Part shown: one piece after another, positions 33,587 through 42,409 of the stretch
How the letters are laid out: each line of letters begins with the position of its first letter
Position numbering within the stretch: position 1 is the stretch's first letter
Origin: Clostridium_AT stratigraminis
GTDB lineage: Bacteria > Bacillota > Clostridia > Clostridiales > Clostridiaceae
Direction: 5' to 3'
Assembly (NCBI RefSeq): GCF_045310675.1
Contig: NZ_JBJHZZ010000001.1
Span: 1-64,000, forward strand
DNA: 64,000 bases
Position numbers and translations under genes: made by a program
The notes under the pieces: model-generated
What the model was told of the DNA's origin: nothing
Database searches by the model: none
The model's input: the letters and a program-made list of their open reading frames with translations, nothing else

Positions 33587-34273
33587 ATGTATAACATTTT
33601 AATAATAGAGGATGAAGAAAAGGTATCCGAGGTTTTAAAAGCATATTTAGAAAAGGAAGGTTATAAGGTATACTGCACTACAAAAGGCTTATCAGGAATT
33701 CAACTGTTTAAAAAATTGAATTTTAAACTAATAATTCTCGATTTAATGCTGCCTGATATAAGCGGAGAAAAAATATGTAAAATTATTAGAGAAACCTCAG
33801 ATGTTTATATTTTTATGCTCACTGCAAAGGGAACCTTAAATGAAAAAATAGAGGGACTAAATATCGGTGCAGATGAATATTTAGTTAAACCCTTTAGTCC
33901 AAGGGAGTTAACGGCTAGAGTTAATGCATTATTTAGAAGATTATCTGAAGCTTACGAAAATACAAGCTTTATATTCAATGATGGAAGATTAACCATAGAT
34001 TATGATAAAAGAATTGTAAAAGTTAATGAAGAGGAAGTTTTGCTTACCCCAAATGAATTTGATATATTATATACTCTAATAATAAATAAAGGGAAAGTAT
34101 TATCACGAGAACAATTAATAAATAAAATATTTGGTGTTGACTTTGATGGTTATGATAGAACTATAGATGTACACATAAAAAATATACGCAAGAAAATAGA
34201 AGAAGATACAAAAAATCCAAAGTATGTTATAACAGTCATGAAAGTAGGTTACAAGTTTGGGGGTGAAGATTAG
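33587..34273 (+). CDS. OmpR/PhoB-family response regulator
   Basis: Cytoplasmic regulator of 228 residues. Receiver domain about 1-120: acidic pair in IIEDEEK, phospho-acceptor Asp in LIILDLMLPD (about 52), and Lys in YLVKPFSP. Winged-helix DNA-binding domain about 130-228, ending TVMKVGYKFGGED. The stop overlaps the kinase start by one base. Likely targets are its own promoter and the lipoprotein gene downstream, both with TTCATAT repeats. Signal unknown. Confidence 0.93.
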   Translation: MYNILIIEDEEKVSEVLKAYLEKEGYKVYCTTKGLSGIQLFKKLNFKLIILDLMLPDISGEKICKIIRETSDVYIFMLTAKGTLNEKIEGLNIGADEYLVKPFSPRELTARVNALFRRLSEAYENTSFIFNDGRLTIDYDKRIVKVNEEEVLLTPNEFDILYTLIINKGKVLSREQLINKIFGVDFDGYDRTIDVHIKNIRKKIEEDTKNPKYVITVMKVGYKFGGED

Positions 34274-35643
34274 TGCAGACAATTAGAAAAAAATTAAGCT
34301 TCTTATTAGTTACCTGTTCAATTACGGCAATATTGTTAATTACGTTATTTGTTAACATTACTATAAACAATAAATTCAATCAGTATATGGTGGATACGCA
34401 AAATAATAGATATGAGAGTATTGTATATTATTTTCAAGAACTATATAAGAAAGAAGGAAAGTGGACTGAAAACTCAGGTATAGAGTTAATGCATGAGGCT
34501 TATATGGGTAATTATTGTTTAACTCTTCTTGATAAGAATGAGAAGTCTATATGGGGTATGAACCCAAATGATATTAAAAATAAACTAAATTTAAATACTA
34601 TGCCGGTAAAAAATAATGGAATTTATAACTCTAAGAGATTTGAAATTAAGGTGAATAATAAAATAGTTGGGTATGTTGATATTGGACAATACTCATCAGT
34701 ATTACTATCAGAAGATGATTTGAATTTTAAAAAATCCATAAATAATAGCATTATTGTAAGCGGAATTATAACCCTTCTCATTATTGTTGTTATAAGTCTT
34801 TATTTCTCAAGACAGTTTGCTAATCCAATTAAGGAAGTTGCTATTATGTCTGAGAGCCTATCGGAAGGAAACTTTAATACAAAATCAAGTGCAGAAAGTA
34901 ACATTAAGGAAATAGAAAGTCTAAGAAAGAGTATTAATATTTTAGCAGAGAAACTGAAATATCAAGATATGCTTAGGAAGAGATTAGTATCTGATATATC
35001 ACATGAAATAAGAACGCCCTTAAATGTTCTGCAAAACAACTTAGAAGCAATGATAGATGGACTTTTTCCAATTACTACAGAAAGATTATCTTACCTAAGT
35101 GAAGAAGTGATAAGATTTGGAAGGCTGCTTAATAATTTGAATGCTTTAAAGGAGTTCGAATCAGAAAGCATAAAGCTTAATTTTGAAGTTATTCCATTAG
35201 ATGAATTAATTCAAGCAATTTACTTGGATTTTAATATGGCAGCAAAAAATAAAAATATTATACTTAACTATAATGTTCAGCCTAAAAAAGACTATTTAAT
35301 AACAGGTGATAAAGATAAACTTAAGCAAGTGTTTATAAATCTTATATCCAATGCCATTAAATTCACTAAAAGTAATGGAGAAGTTTGCATAAACCTTTAT
35401 GGCGATGATGAAGAGGCAATTGTGGAAGTAAAAGATAATGGTATTGGAATAAAGAAAGAAGATTTAGCTTTCATATTTGAAAGACTGTATAGGGGAGATA
35501 AAAGCAGGCATGAAATTGAAGGAAGCGGTATAGGGTTAACAATAGTTAAAAATATTCTGCAGCTTCATTCTGCTAAAATAGACGTAGAAAGCGAGGAAGG
35601 GAAAGGAACTACCTTTAAGATTTACTTTACTAAAAATAAATAA
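34273..35643 (+). CDS. Sensor histidine kinase
   Basis: Membrane kinase of 456 residues. Transmembrane helix about 10-28, extracellular sensor region to about 155, second helix about 160-178, HAMP domain about 180-232, phospho-acceptor His in SDISHEIRTPLN near 242, and ATPase motifs N (FINLISNAIKF), G1 (VKDNGIGI) and G2 (EGSGIGLTIV). Starts at GTG, overlapping the regulator stop by one base, with GGGGGTGAAG as ribosome site. Pairs with the upstream regulator. Confidence 0.93.
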   Translation: MQTIRKKLSFLLVTCSITAILLITLFVNITINNKFNQYMVDTQNNRYESIVYYFQELYKKEGKWTENSGIELMHEAYMGNYCLTLLDKNEKSIWGMNPNDIKNKLNLNTMPVKNNGIYNSKRFEIKVNNKIVGYVDIGQYSSVLLSEDDLNFKKSINNSIIVSGIITLLIIVVISLYFSRQFANPIKEVAIMSESLSEGNFNTKSSAESNIKEIESLRKSINILAEKLKYQDMLRKRLVSDISHEIRTPLNVLQNNLEAMIDGLFPITTERLSYLSEEVIRFGRLLNNLNALKEFESESIKLNFEVIPLDELIQAIYLDFNMAAKNKNIILNYNVQPKKDYLITGDKDKLKQVFINLISNAIKFTKSNGEVCINLYGDDEEAIVEVKDNGIGIKKEDLAFIFERLYRGDKSRHEIEGSGIGLTIVKNILQLHSAKIDVESEEGKGTTFKIYFTKNK

Positions 35644-35719
35644 TTATTTATAGAGGTTAATAAATCATTTGTACTTTGAATAATTATGATGAAATAAATA
35701 TATTTTAAGCGGCTATTTC

Positions 35720-35751
35720 TTCATATAGTCTTCATATAATTTGATTATTAT
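35720..35751 (+). promoter_or_regulatory. Response-regulator operator and promoter
   Basis: Two 11-base direct repeats, TTCATATAGTC (35720-35730) and TTCATATAATT (35731-35741), lie four bases before TATTAT (35746-35751). Tandem 11-mers replacing the -35 box are the usual PhoB/PhoP-type activator arrangement. Confidence 0.55.
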
Positions 35752-35793
35752 GTATTTGTAGAATATCAAAATACATAAAGGAGTTGTAATTAT

Positions 35794-36505
35794 ATGAATA
35801 AGACTAAGAAAATCGTTTCTTTACTTGTTTCTTCATTTTTAGTTCTATTCTTTGCAGGCTGCAGTAGGACAGTAACGGGAAACAAAGAAACAGATAATGG
35901 GCTTAATGCCTTTAATGCAATAGTAAAGGCCTACCCATCAAATAAAGGTTTTCATCAAGCTTCAGCACTGGGGATTTAAGATTTCAAGTGGAGAAAATTT
36001 TGAATGGACAAAGGACACATCAGCTAACAAGGCAGACTTTGCTATGGTGATGCTTGCAGATCCATTAATAAAAGCAGGTTTAGATATAAATAAACTTGAT
36101 AAAAATAAATGGTTATATGAGCCAGCAGGCAAGGATGAAAATGGACAAGACTTACCAAATAGATTAATTAAACCATATAACGTAAGCGATAAAAAGGTAA
36201 GTTCTAACGGTTCAGAGGATGCGATGAGGAGAATTCTAAAGCAAGATCCAAGCCTAGTTAAGTATCATAATGAACAGCAGCATTATAGGCTAATTCTTGG
36301 TGATGGAAATGAAGTAGAGTGGACAGAAAAATTAGGACTTAACAATGCAGATATGGCATTTGTACTTAAAGCTGATCCATTAATAAAAGCGGGGCTAGAT
36401 ATAAATAAGCTTCAAGGTTCTGGCTGGAAATTCAAGCCTACTGGTAGGGATGATATGGGTGAAAATCCAGCTCAAATAATAAAGACATTTAAAATAAAGC
36501 AATAA
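35794..36505 (+). pseudogene. Two-repeat lipoprotein broken by a frameshift
   Basis: The first frame gives a lipoprotein signal with lipobox FFAGCS (Cys at about 24) and reads to GFHQAS before a stop at 35979. The homologous sequence continues in another frame from about 35958 (QHWGFKISSGENFEW) to 36505. The intact product would have two tandem repeats, each ending ADPLIKAGLDINKL and then a W-x-(Y/F)-x-P-(A/T)-G-(K/R)-D block. Repeat two is undamaged (YHNEQQHYRLILGDGNEVEW onward). Family not recognised. It follows the two-component genes and carries their presumed operator, so it is a probable target. Confidence 0.8.
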
Positions 36506-36534
36506 AAATTAACATTAATTTTTTAGAAACCCCC

Positions 36535-36563
36535 TTGAAATTTATAAAATAAAGGATTATAGT
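36535..36563 (+). promoter_or_regulatory. Promoter of the copper operon
   Basis: TTGAAA (36535-36540), 17-base spacer, TATAGT (36558-36563). Transcription would begin around 36570, immediately before the CsoR site. Confidence 0.7.
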
Positions 36564-36576
36564 ATAGACATGAACC

Positions 36577-36598
36577 ACCCCCGCATAGGGAGGGGGTA
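36577..36598 (+). promoter_or_regulatory. CsoR operator
   Basis: ACCCCC (36577-36582) and GGGGGT (36592-36597) flank a short central stretch, a G/C-rich inverted repeat of the CsoR type in a genome where such runs are rare. It sits just downstream of the promoter and before csoR, so CsoR would repress its own operon until copper binds. Confidence 0.75.
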
Positions 36599-36611
36599 TT
36601 GGAGGCAGGGT

Positions 36612-36878
36612 ATGAACGAAGAACAAAAAAAGGCATTACAATCACTTAAGACCTCAAAAGGTCAAATTGAAGGAATAATAAAGATGCTAGAAGATGGTAG
36701 ATACTGTGTTGATATATCTAATCAAATTATTGCAGCTCAAGCTCTTTTAAAAAAAGCAAATATGCTTATTTTAAAGCAGCATATGCATCATTGTGTAAAA
36801 GATGCATTTAAAAATGACAATGGTGATGAAAAAGTTGAAGAAATAATTGAACTTTTATCTAAGATTATTGATAAATAA
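36612..36878 (+). CDS. csoR: Copper-sensing repressor CsoR
   Basis: All-helical DNA-binding repressor of 88 residues of the DUF156 family. The copper-binding triad is complete with the correct spacing: Cys32, His57 and Cys61 (YCVDI...QHMHHC). Start ATG 36612 follows GGAGG by six bases; the upstream in-frame codons from 36570 lie inside the operator and are not used. Copper binding should release the operator and turn on copA and copZ. Confidence 0.93.
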   Translation: MNEEQKKALQSLKTSKGQIEGIIKMLEDGRYCVDISNQIIAAQALLKKANMLILKQHMHHCVKDAFKNDNGDEKVEEIIELLSKIIDK

Positions 36879-36884
36879 GAGCAC

Positions 36885-36989
36885 TGGAATACAGGAGGCA
36901 AAACAATTAATAATTGTTTTGTGCAAATAAGGAATTCAGGAGACGTGAAGATTAATAATCTTTGTGTGCAAATAAGGAATTCGGGAGGG
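36885..36989 (+). repeat. Second SD-terminated palindrome family, tandem units before copA
   Basis: Two ~43-base units share TGTGCAAATAAGGAATTC(A/G)GGAG, and each is headed by a different perfect palindrome: AAAACAATTA/TAATTGTTTT (36900-36920) and AAGATTA/TAATCTT (36948-36962). A partial third tail, GGAATACAGGAGG, ends at 36898. The result is three ribosome-site-like sequences in series, the last serving copA. No sequence similarity to the CAGTG cassettes but the same plan. Confidence 0.8.
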
Positions 36990-36995
36990 TTATAA

Positions 36996-39452
36996 ATGGC
37001 GACTAAGTCATTAAAAATAGAAGGAATGACCTGTGCAGCTTGTGCGAAGGCTGTAGAGAAAGCATCTAAGAAGCTCCAAGGAGTAACAGAGGCAAATGTT
37101 AACTTTGCCACAGAAAAGCTAAGTATAAATTTTGATGAGGCTGAAGTAGCTATTCCAGATATTCAAGCTGCTATTGAAAAAGCAGGCTACAAGGCTGTTG
37201 TTGAGGCAAATTGTAAAACCTTAAAAATAGAAGGAATGACCTGCGCTGCTTGTGCTAAAACAATAGAAAGGGTAACAAAAAAACTTGATGGAGTTATAGA
37301 ATCTAATGTTAATTTTGCAACAGAAAAACTAAGTATTAGATTTGAACCTTCTAAGGTTAGAATGTCAGATATAAAAAAGGCTATAGAAAAGGCAGGGTAT
37401 AAGGCTTTAGAAGAAGAAGTCAGTGTAGATGAAGATAAAGAGAAGAAAGAAAAGGAAATAAAATTACTTTGGAAGAAATTTATTATTTCATTAATATTTA
37501 CAATACCTCTACTCACAATTTCAATGGGACACATGATAGGAGAAAAGCTTGGATTTAGTCTTCCAAACTTTATTGATCCTATGATAAATCCAAGGACCTT
37601 TGCATTAGTTCAACTAGCTTTAGTAATACCAGTTATGATTGCAGGTAACAGATTCTTTAGAGTGGGCTTTAAATCATTGCTTAGAAGAAGTCCTAATATG
37701 GATTCACTAATTGCAATGGGTACATCAGCAGCATTTTTATATGGAATATTTGCTATTGTTCAAATTTTTGAGGGAAACATTGACTATGCTTATGACTTAT
37801 ATTTTGAATCAGCAGGAGTTATTATCACCCTCATAACTTTAGGTAAATACTTAGAATCAGTGACTAAAGGTAAAACTTCTGAAGCTATTAAAAAGCTAAT
37901 GGGACTTGCACCTAAAACAGCAATAATAATAAGAGATGGTAAAGAAACAGAAATTTCTATTGATGAAGTTGAAGTAGGAGATATAATCGTAGTTAAACCT
38001 GGAGAGAAGATGCCTGTAGATGGGGAAGTAGTAGAAGGCATTACTTCAGTTGATGAGTCTATGCTTACAGGTGAGAGTATTCCAGTTGAAAAAAATATTG
38101 GTGATAATATAATCGGAGCTAGTATAAATAAAAATGGGAACATTAAATATAAAGCAACTAAAGTTGGTAAGGATACAGCTCTTGCACAGATTATTAAATT
38201 AGTTGAAGATGCTCAAGGTTCTAAGGCTCCAATTGCTAAAATGGCTGATGTAATTTCAGGCTACTTTGTACCAGTTGTTATGTCAATAGCTGTAATTTCA
38301 GCGATCGCATGGTACATGTCGGGTGAAACAGGTGTATTTGCACTAACAATATTTATTTCAGTTCTTGTGATTGCTTGTCCCTGCGCATTAGGACTTGCAA
38401 CACCAACAGCAATTATGGTTGGTACGGGTAAGGGCGCAGAATATGGAGTCTTGATTAAGAGTGGTGTTGCATTAGAAACAGCTCATAAGATAAAGACCAT
38501 AGTATTTGATAAAACAGGTACTATAACAGAAGGCAAACCAAAGGTTACAGACGTTGTAACTACAAATGGCATAAATGAAAATGATTTGTTACAGCTAGCT
38601 GCATCTGCTGAAAAAGGCTCTGAACATCCACTGGGAGAGGCTATTGTTAAAGGTGCAGAAGAAAAAGGCTTAGAGTTTAAAAAGCTTGATTTCTTTAAAG
38701 CTTTACCTGGATATGGAATTGAAGTTAAAATAGACGATAAAAATATTTTACTTGGAAATAAAAAGCTTATGACTCATAGTAATATATCTTTAGAGGATTT
38801 AGAAGTAAATTCAGATAAGTTAGCAGGAGAAGGTAAAACTCCAATGTATGTAGCTATAAACAGCAAAATGGCAGGTATTATAGCTGTAGCAGATACAGTT
38901 AAAGAAAACAGTAAAAAAGCCATAGAAAAGCTTCATGAAATGGGTATCGAAGTTGCTATGATTACAGGAGATAACAAAAGAACTGCGGAAGCTATAGCAA
39001 AACAAGTTGGTATAGATAGAATTTTAGCTGAAGTTTTACCTCAGGATAAAGCTAGCGAAGTTAAAAAGCTGCAAGCAGAAAACAAGAAGGTTGCTATGGT
39101 GGGAGATGGTATTAATGACGCTCCAGCACTTGCACAGGCTGATATTGGTATTGCTATAGGTTCTGGAACAGACGTTGCTATGGAATCTGCTGATATTGTT
39201 CTTATGAGAAGTGATTTAATGGATGTTCCTACTGCAATACAATTAAGCAAAAAAACCATTACCAACATTAAGCAGAATTTATTCTGGGCCTTTGGCTATA
39301 ATACATTAGGTATTCCAGTTGCCATGGGAGTACTGTACCTCTTTGGAGGACCACTATTAAATCCAATTATTGCTGCTGCAGCTATGAGCTTTAGCTCTGT
39401 ATCTGTTCTATTAAATGCATTAAGGCTTAAAGGCTTTAAACCAGTTAGGTAA
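36996..39452 (+). CDS. copA: Copper-exporting P1B-type ATPase
   Basis: Membrane pump of 818 residues that expels Cu(I). Two N-terminal heavy-metal domains with GMTCAACAK (about 8-16 and 79-87), membrane segments from about 160, the transport motif CPC (about 461-463), the phosphorylation motif DKTGT (about 505), the HP motif in GSEHPLGE, and the hinge MVGDGINDAPAL near 700. GGGAGG from the palindrome repeat precedes the ATG. Second gene of csoR-copA-copZ. Confidence 0.97.
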   Translation: MATKSLKIEGMTCAACAKAVEKASKKLQGVTEANVNFATEKLSINFDEAEVAIPDIQAAIEKAGYKAVVEANCKTLKIEGMTCAACAKTIERVTKKLDGVIESNVNFATEKLSIRFEPSKVRMSDIKKAIEKAGYKALEEEVSVDEDKEKKEKEIKLLWKKFIISLIFTIPLLTISMGHMIGEKLGFSLPNFIDPMINPRTFALVQLALVIPVMIAGNRFFRVGFKSLLRRSPNMDSLIAMGTSAAFLYGIFAIVQIFEGNIDYAYDLYFESAGVIITLITLGKYLESVTKGKTSEAIKKLMGLAPKTAIIIRDGKETEISIDEVEVGDIIVVKPGEKMPVDGEVVEGITSVDESMLTGESIPVEKNIGDNIIGASINKNGNIKYKATKVGKDTALAQIIKLVEDAQGSKAPIAKMADVISGYFVPVVMSIAVISAIAWYMSGETGVFALTIFISVLVIACPCALGLATPTAIMVGTGKGAEYGVLIKSGVALETAHKIKTIVFDKTGTITEGKPKVTDVVTTNGINENDLLQLAASAEKGSEHPLGEAIVKGAEEKGLEFKKLDFFKALPGYGIEVKIDDKNILLGNKKLMTHSNISLEDLEVNSDKLAGEGKTPMYVAINSKMAGIIAVADTVKENSKKAIEKLHEMGIEVAMITGDNKRTAEAIAKQVGIDRILAEVLPQDKASEVKKLQAENKKVAMVGDGINDAPALAQADIGIAIGSGTDVAMESADIVLMRSDLMDVPTAIQLSKKTITNIKQNLFWAFGYNTLGIPVAMGVLYLFGGPLLNPIIAAAAMSFSSVSVLLNALRLKGFKPVR

Positions 39453-39488
39453 ATATTTTAATATTTGAATATTTATATATATTATCAG

Positions 39489-39537
39489 AGGAACACCGAG
39501 TAGTCTAAAACTACTCAGTGTGACCACTAAAAGGAGG
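39489..39537 (+). repeat. SD-terminated hairpin cassette, copy 4 (short)
   Basis: Hairpin GAGTAGT-CTAAA-ACTACTC (39498-39516, extended by CAC/GTG outside) followed by CAGTGTGACCACTAAAAGGAGG, the copZ ribosome site. The TAAAT hairpin is absent, so only the second module and tail are present. Confidence 0.75.
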
Positions 39538-39545
39538 AAAATAAA

Positions 39546-39761
39546 ATGAAAAAGAAAATATTAGTTGAAGGAATGAGCTGTGGACACTGCGTTAATCACG
39601 TTAAGGAAGCTTTAAGCGAACTTAAAGGTGTAACTAGTGTAGATGTAAACTTAGCATCTAAAACAGCAATACTTGAAGCTTCTTCAGATGTAAAGGATGA
39701 GGATATAAAGTTTGCAATAGATGATGCAGGATATGAAGTGGCAGGAATAGAAGTGCAATAG
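39546..39761 (+). CDS. copZ: Copper chaperone CopZ
   Basis: Soluble heavy-metal-associated domain of 71 residues with the Cu(I) site MSCGHC at about 10-15 and the usual ferredoxin-like beta-alpha-beta pattern. It would hand Cu(I) to the N-terminal domains of CopA. Ribosome site AAAAGGAGG is part of the hairpin cassette. Last gene of the copper operon, with a strong terminator directly after. Confidence 0.95.
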   Translation: MKKKILVEGMSCGHCVNHVKEALSELKGVTSVDVNLASKTAILEASSDVKDEDIKFAIDDAGYEVAGIEVQ

Positions 39762-39766
39762 TCTTT

Positions 39767-39807
39767 AAAGAGTCTTGATAACTAGGTTTATCAAGGCTCT
39801 TTTTTTA
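39767..39807 (+). terminator. Terminator of the copper operon
   Basis: AAAGAGTCTTGATAA pairs with TTATCAAGGCTCTTT including one G-T pair, followed by a run of T. Confidence 0.9.
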
Positions 39808-39935
39808 TGAAAAGAAAGTCTTGTAATATTTTAACATTAAAAAATGTGTATTTCTTCATAAAATATTAATAAATTTGTTGTATAATAACTAATAGTAGTA
39901 ATTAAAGATAAAATAGCCAAGGAGGATGTAACTGG

Positions 39936-41477
39936 ATGAAGAAAATGTTAAATATTGTCGTATTTGCTGCAGTAATATTACTATTAACAATATTTAATAG
40001 TAGTAAGGCATTTGCAATTGAAACGACAAGATATGGGGGGGCTGATAGATATGCAACTGCCCTGGAGGTATCAAGAAATAATTGGGGGAACTCAGATTAT
40101 GTTATACTAGCTTCTGGTAAGGATTATCCTGATGCTCTATGTGCTACACCTCTAGCTAAAAAGTATAATGCACCCATACTTTTGACTCAGGGAGATACTT
40201 TAACCGCTGATATTAAGAGCGAATTTACCAGACTTTCAGTGAAGAACGTATACATAATAGGTGGAACTGGAGTTATATCACAAAATGTGGAGAATACTAT
40301 TAAAGCTCTTGGAATAAAAGTCACTAGGTTAGGCGGCATAGATAGATATAAAACTTCTTTATTAGTTGCAAAGGAGCTTGCAAAGGAGCTTGGTGCCAGT
40401 ACAAAGGTAGCCATAGCTTCTGGGGAAAACTTTCCAGATGCAGTTTCAGTAGCAGCACCAGCAGCACTTTCTAGTATGCCTATCTTGTTATCTAATAAGA
40501 GTACAATAGACAATGAAATTAAACAATTCATAACTTCAACTAGTAGAGATGTGGTATATGTAATAGGTGGAACTGGAGCAATTAGTGATACGGTACTAAA
40601 GCAGTTTTCTAACACAAAGAGATTAGCAGGTGCAGATAGAATTCAAACAAATTTGGCAGTTATTAATGAATTTTGGCCAGCTTTAGATCTAAGTAATGTA
40701 AATGTATTTGTTGCATCTGCACAGGTTTTTCCAGACGGATTAGCTGGATCAGCAGCAGCAGCCTTAACTGCTTCTCCAGTATTTTTATTGGACAACAGTA
40801 ATTTAGCTCCTTCTATAAGCTTACTTACACCAAAGATAACTGAAAGTGCAAGCTTTAAAATTTTAGGTGGTACTGGTGCAATAAGCTTAAGTATTGAGCA
40901 GCGACTTAAAACATTAAAAAATAAGACAGTTGTTATTGATGCTGGACATGGAGGTCAGGATTCCGGTGCAGTAGGACCAACAAAGATTCTGGAAAAGAAT
41001 GTAAATTTAGCTGTAGCTTTAAAATTAGGCGCACTGCTTCAGGCTCAAGGCATTAATGTTGTATATACAAGAGTTGATGACAATATTCCCTATATAACCG
41101 AAACTGATAATTTAAAAATAAGGACTGATATAGCCAATAATGCTAATGCTGACTTCTTTATAAGTATTCATTGTAATTCTGCAGACAGTAGTTCTGCTAA
41201 TGGTAGTGAAGCTTGGTATTCTGCAGGTAAGCCTAGCGACAGCTCCTTAGCTAAAACATTGCTGGACAACCTAGTGGCAGCAAATGGTTTATATGAGAGG
41301 ACTGTACAGGGCTCTAACCTTTACGTTGTGAAAAATACGAAAATGCCAGCAGTTCTTATGGAACTAGCATTTATAAATAATCCAACTGAAGAAAAGCTTT
41401 TAAATAGTCCAGATTTTCAAGCAAAGTGTGCAGCTGGGCTTGCTAATGGGATTATGAAAGTGTTAGGCTTAAGTTAA
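39936..41477 (+). CDS. Secreted N-acetylmuramoyl-L-alanine amidase with three CWB2 repeats
   Basis: Exported cell-wall hydrolase of 513 residues. Signal peptide about 1-27 ending AFA. Three cell-wall-binding type 2 repeats (about 32-120, 125-225, 228-315), each with the (I/V)(I/L)GG(T/S)G(A/V)(I/V)S motif, anchor it to anionic wall polymers. C-terminal Amidase_3 domain (about 330-513) with zinc ligands His in VVIDAGHGGQDSG, Glu in LEKNVNLA and His in FISIHCNS, and catalytic Glu in VLMELAFI. AAGGAGG precedes the ATG. Monocistronic. Confidence 0.94.
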   Translation: MKKMLNIVVFAAVILLLTIFNSSKAFAIETTRYGGADRYATALEVSRNNWGNSDYVILASGKDYPDALCATPLAKKYNAPILLTQGDTLTADIKSEFTRLSVKNVYIIGGTGVISQNVENTIKALGIKVTRLGGIDRYKTSLLVAKELAKELGASTKVAIASGENFPDAVSVAAPAALSSMPILLSNKSTIDNEIKQFITSTSRDVVYVIGGTGAISDTVLKQFSNTKRLAGADRIQTNLAVINEFWPALDLSNVNVFVASAQVFPDGLAGSAAAALTASPVFLLDNSNLAPSISLLTPKITESASFKILGGTGAISLSIEQRLKTLKNKTVVIDAGHGGQDSGAVGPTKILEKNVNLAVALKLGALLQAQGINVVYTRVDDNIPYITETDNLKIRTDIANNANADFFISIHCNSADSSSANGSEAWYSAGKPSDSSLAKTLLDNLVAANGLYERTVQGSNLYVVKNTKMPAVLMELAFINNPTEEKLLNSPDFQAKCAAGLANGIMKVLGLS

Positions 41478-41490
41478 TAAAAAGTAATCA

Positions 41491-41520
41491 AAAAACGTCC
41501 TAAAATTAGGACGTTTTTTA
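41491..41520 (+). terminator. Terminator after the amidase gene
   Basis: AAAACGTCCTAA and TTAGGACGTTTT form a compact stem followed by T. Confidence 0.9.
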
Positions 41521-41730
41521 TTTTGCAATGTAGGAAATATGGAAAAATACTATATTTAATATAACTAACTAATGTTCTAAGTATTTAAAATTATCCTTTA
41601 GATGTACTTATTAATAGTAGGAGACTACTTATCAAAACAAACATATAGAATAAAATCAAATTATTCACACAGAATAATATTGAATTTATCTTAAAGAAAT
41701 TATTTAATAAAAAATGAAGGAGAGATGAAA

Positions 41731-41973
41731 ATGGATAAAAAACCTGTAGCAGCACAAAAATCACCAATTCCTGTAGAGCTAAAAAATGGTGAAACTTATT
41801 ACTGGTGTTCCTGTGGAAGAAGCGGAAAACAGCCTTTTTGTGATGGAACACACAAGGGTACTTCCTTTGAACCACTGGGATTTACGGTGGAAAAAGATGA
41901 AATAGCTTATCTATGTGCATGTAAATATACTAAAAATCCACCATATTGTGATGGAACTCATAAAAATCTATAA
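41731..41973 (+). CDS. Double CDGSH iron-sulfur domain protein
   Basis: Protein of 80 residues with two CDGSH-type [2Fe-2S] motifs: Cys26, Cys28, Cys37, His41 (CSCGRSGKQPFCDGTH) and Cys62, Cys64, Cys73, His77 (CACKYTKNPPYCDGTH). The three-Cys-one-His ligation is complete in both. Such proteins take part in redox or cluster handling; the specific role is unknown. An ATG at 41725 is too close to GAAGGAGAG, so the ATG at 41731 is preferred. Confidence 0.92.
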   Translation: MDKKPVAAQKSPIPVELKNGETYYWCSCGRSGKQPFCDGTHKGTSFEPLGFTVEKDEIAYLCACKYTKNPPYCDGTHKNL

Positions 41974-42127
41974 GAAATTGGTTCTATATTTTATCCATTT
42001 GATGCACTCTAATTTCTTAAAGAGTTTTATACAACTTCATCTAATCAAGGAAAAAAGCACCTTACTTTACATGGAAGATAATTGACAAAAGATGTATTTC
42101 AAATTATAATTATTTTATCAAATAAAT

Positions 42128-42222
42128 AAATTTAGTTAAGAGGGAGTAACTGCCTTGTAAAAGGTGATAAAGTCAACATACTGACCTTAGGTCTGGCTTT
42201 ATCGTAACTATTTTAGTTAAGT
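42128..42222 (+). ncRNA. yybP-ykoY manganese riboswitch
   Basis: Conserved aptamer pieces are present in order: closing stem TTTAGTTA with TAACTATTTT, GAGGGAGTAAC at 42141-42151, and AACATACTGACC at 42176-42187 followed by GGTCTGGC. These are the L1 and L3 sequences that hold Mn2+. It lies before genes for two metal exporters, which fits sensing of high manganese. The expression platform has two terminators in a row. Confidence 0.85.
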
Positions 42223-42224
42223 GA

Positions 42225-42266
42225 GACTTTTAGCACAATGTTCTATTGTGTTATAAGTCTTTTTTG
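42225..42266 (+). terminator. First riboswitch terminator
   Basis: AGACTTTTAGCACAAT pairs with ATTGTGTTATAAGTCT, followed by six T. Its start is close enough to the aptamer closing stem to be exclusive with it. Confidence 0.75.
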
Positions 42267-42290
42267 ATGTGGTTAAGTAAAACATCAAGA

Positions 42291-42340
42291 AAGACTTTTA
42301 ACATGGTGTATTTACATTGTGTTGAAAGTCTTTATTTTTA
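42291..42340 (+). terminator. Second riboswitch terminator
   Basis: Arms 42291-42310 and 42315-42334 pair over 20 bp using several G-T pairs, then TATTTTTAT. The stretch around it (GTTAAGT ... AAGACTTTTA) repeats the first terminator region, so it looks like a duplication. A small GATGT/ACATC hairpin lies between them. Confidence 0.7.
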
Positions 42341-42409
42341 TAAATTTGAAATAAGGTTTATGGGAGGGTAGAGTTAATCAAAACTATTTATTTAATTGGA
42401 GGGTGAAGA

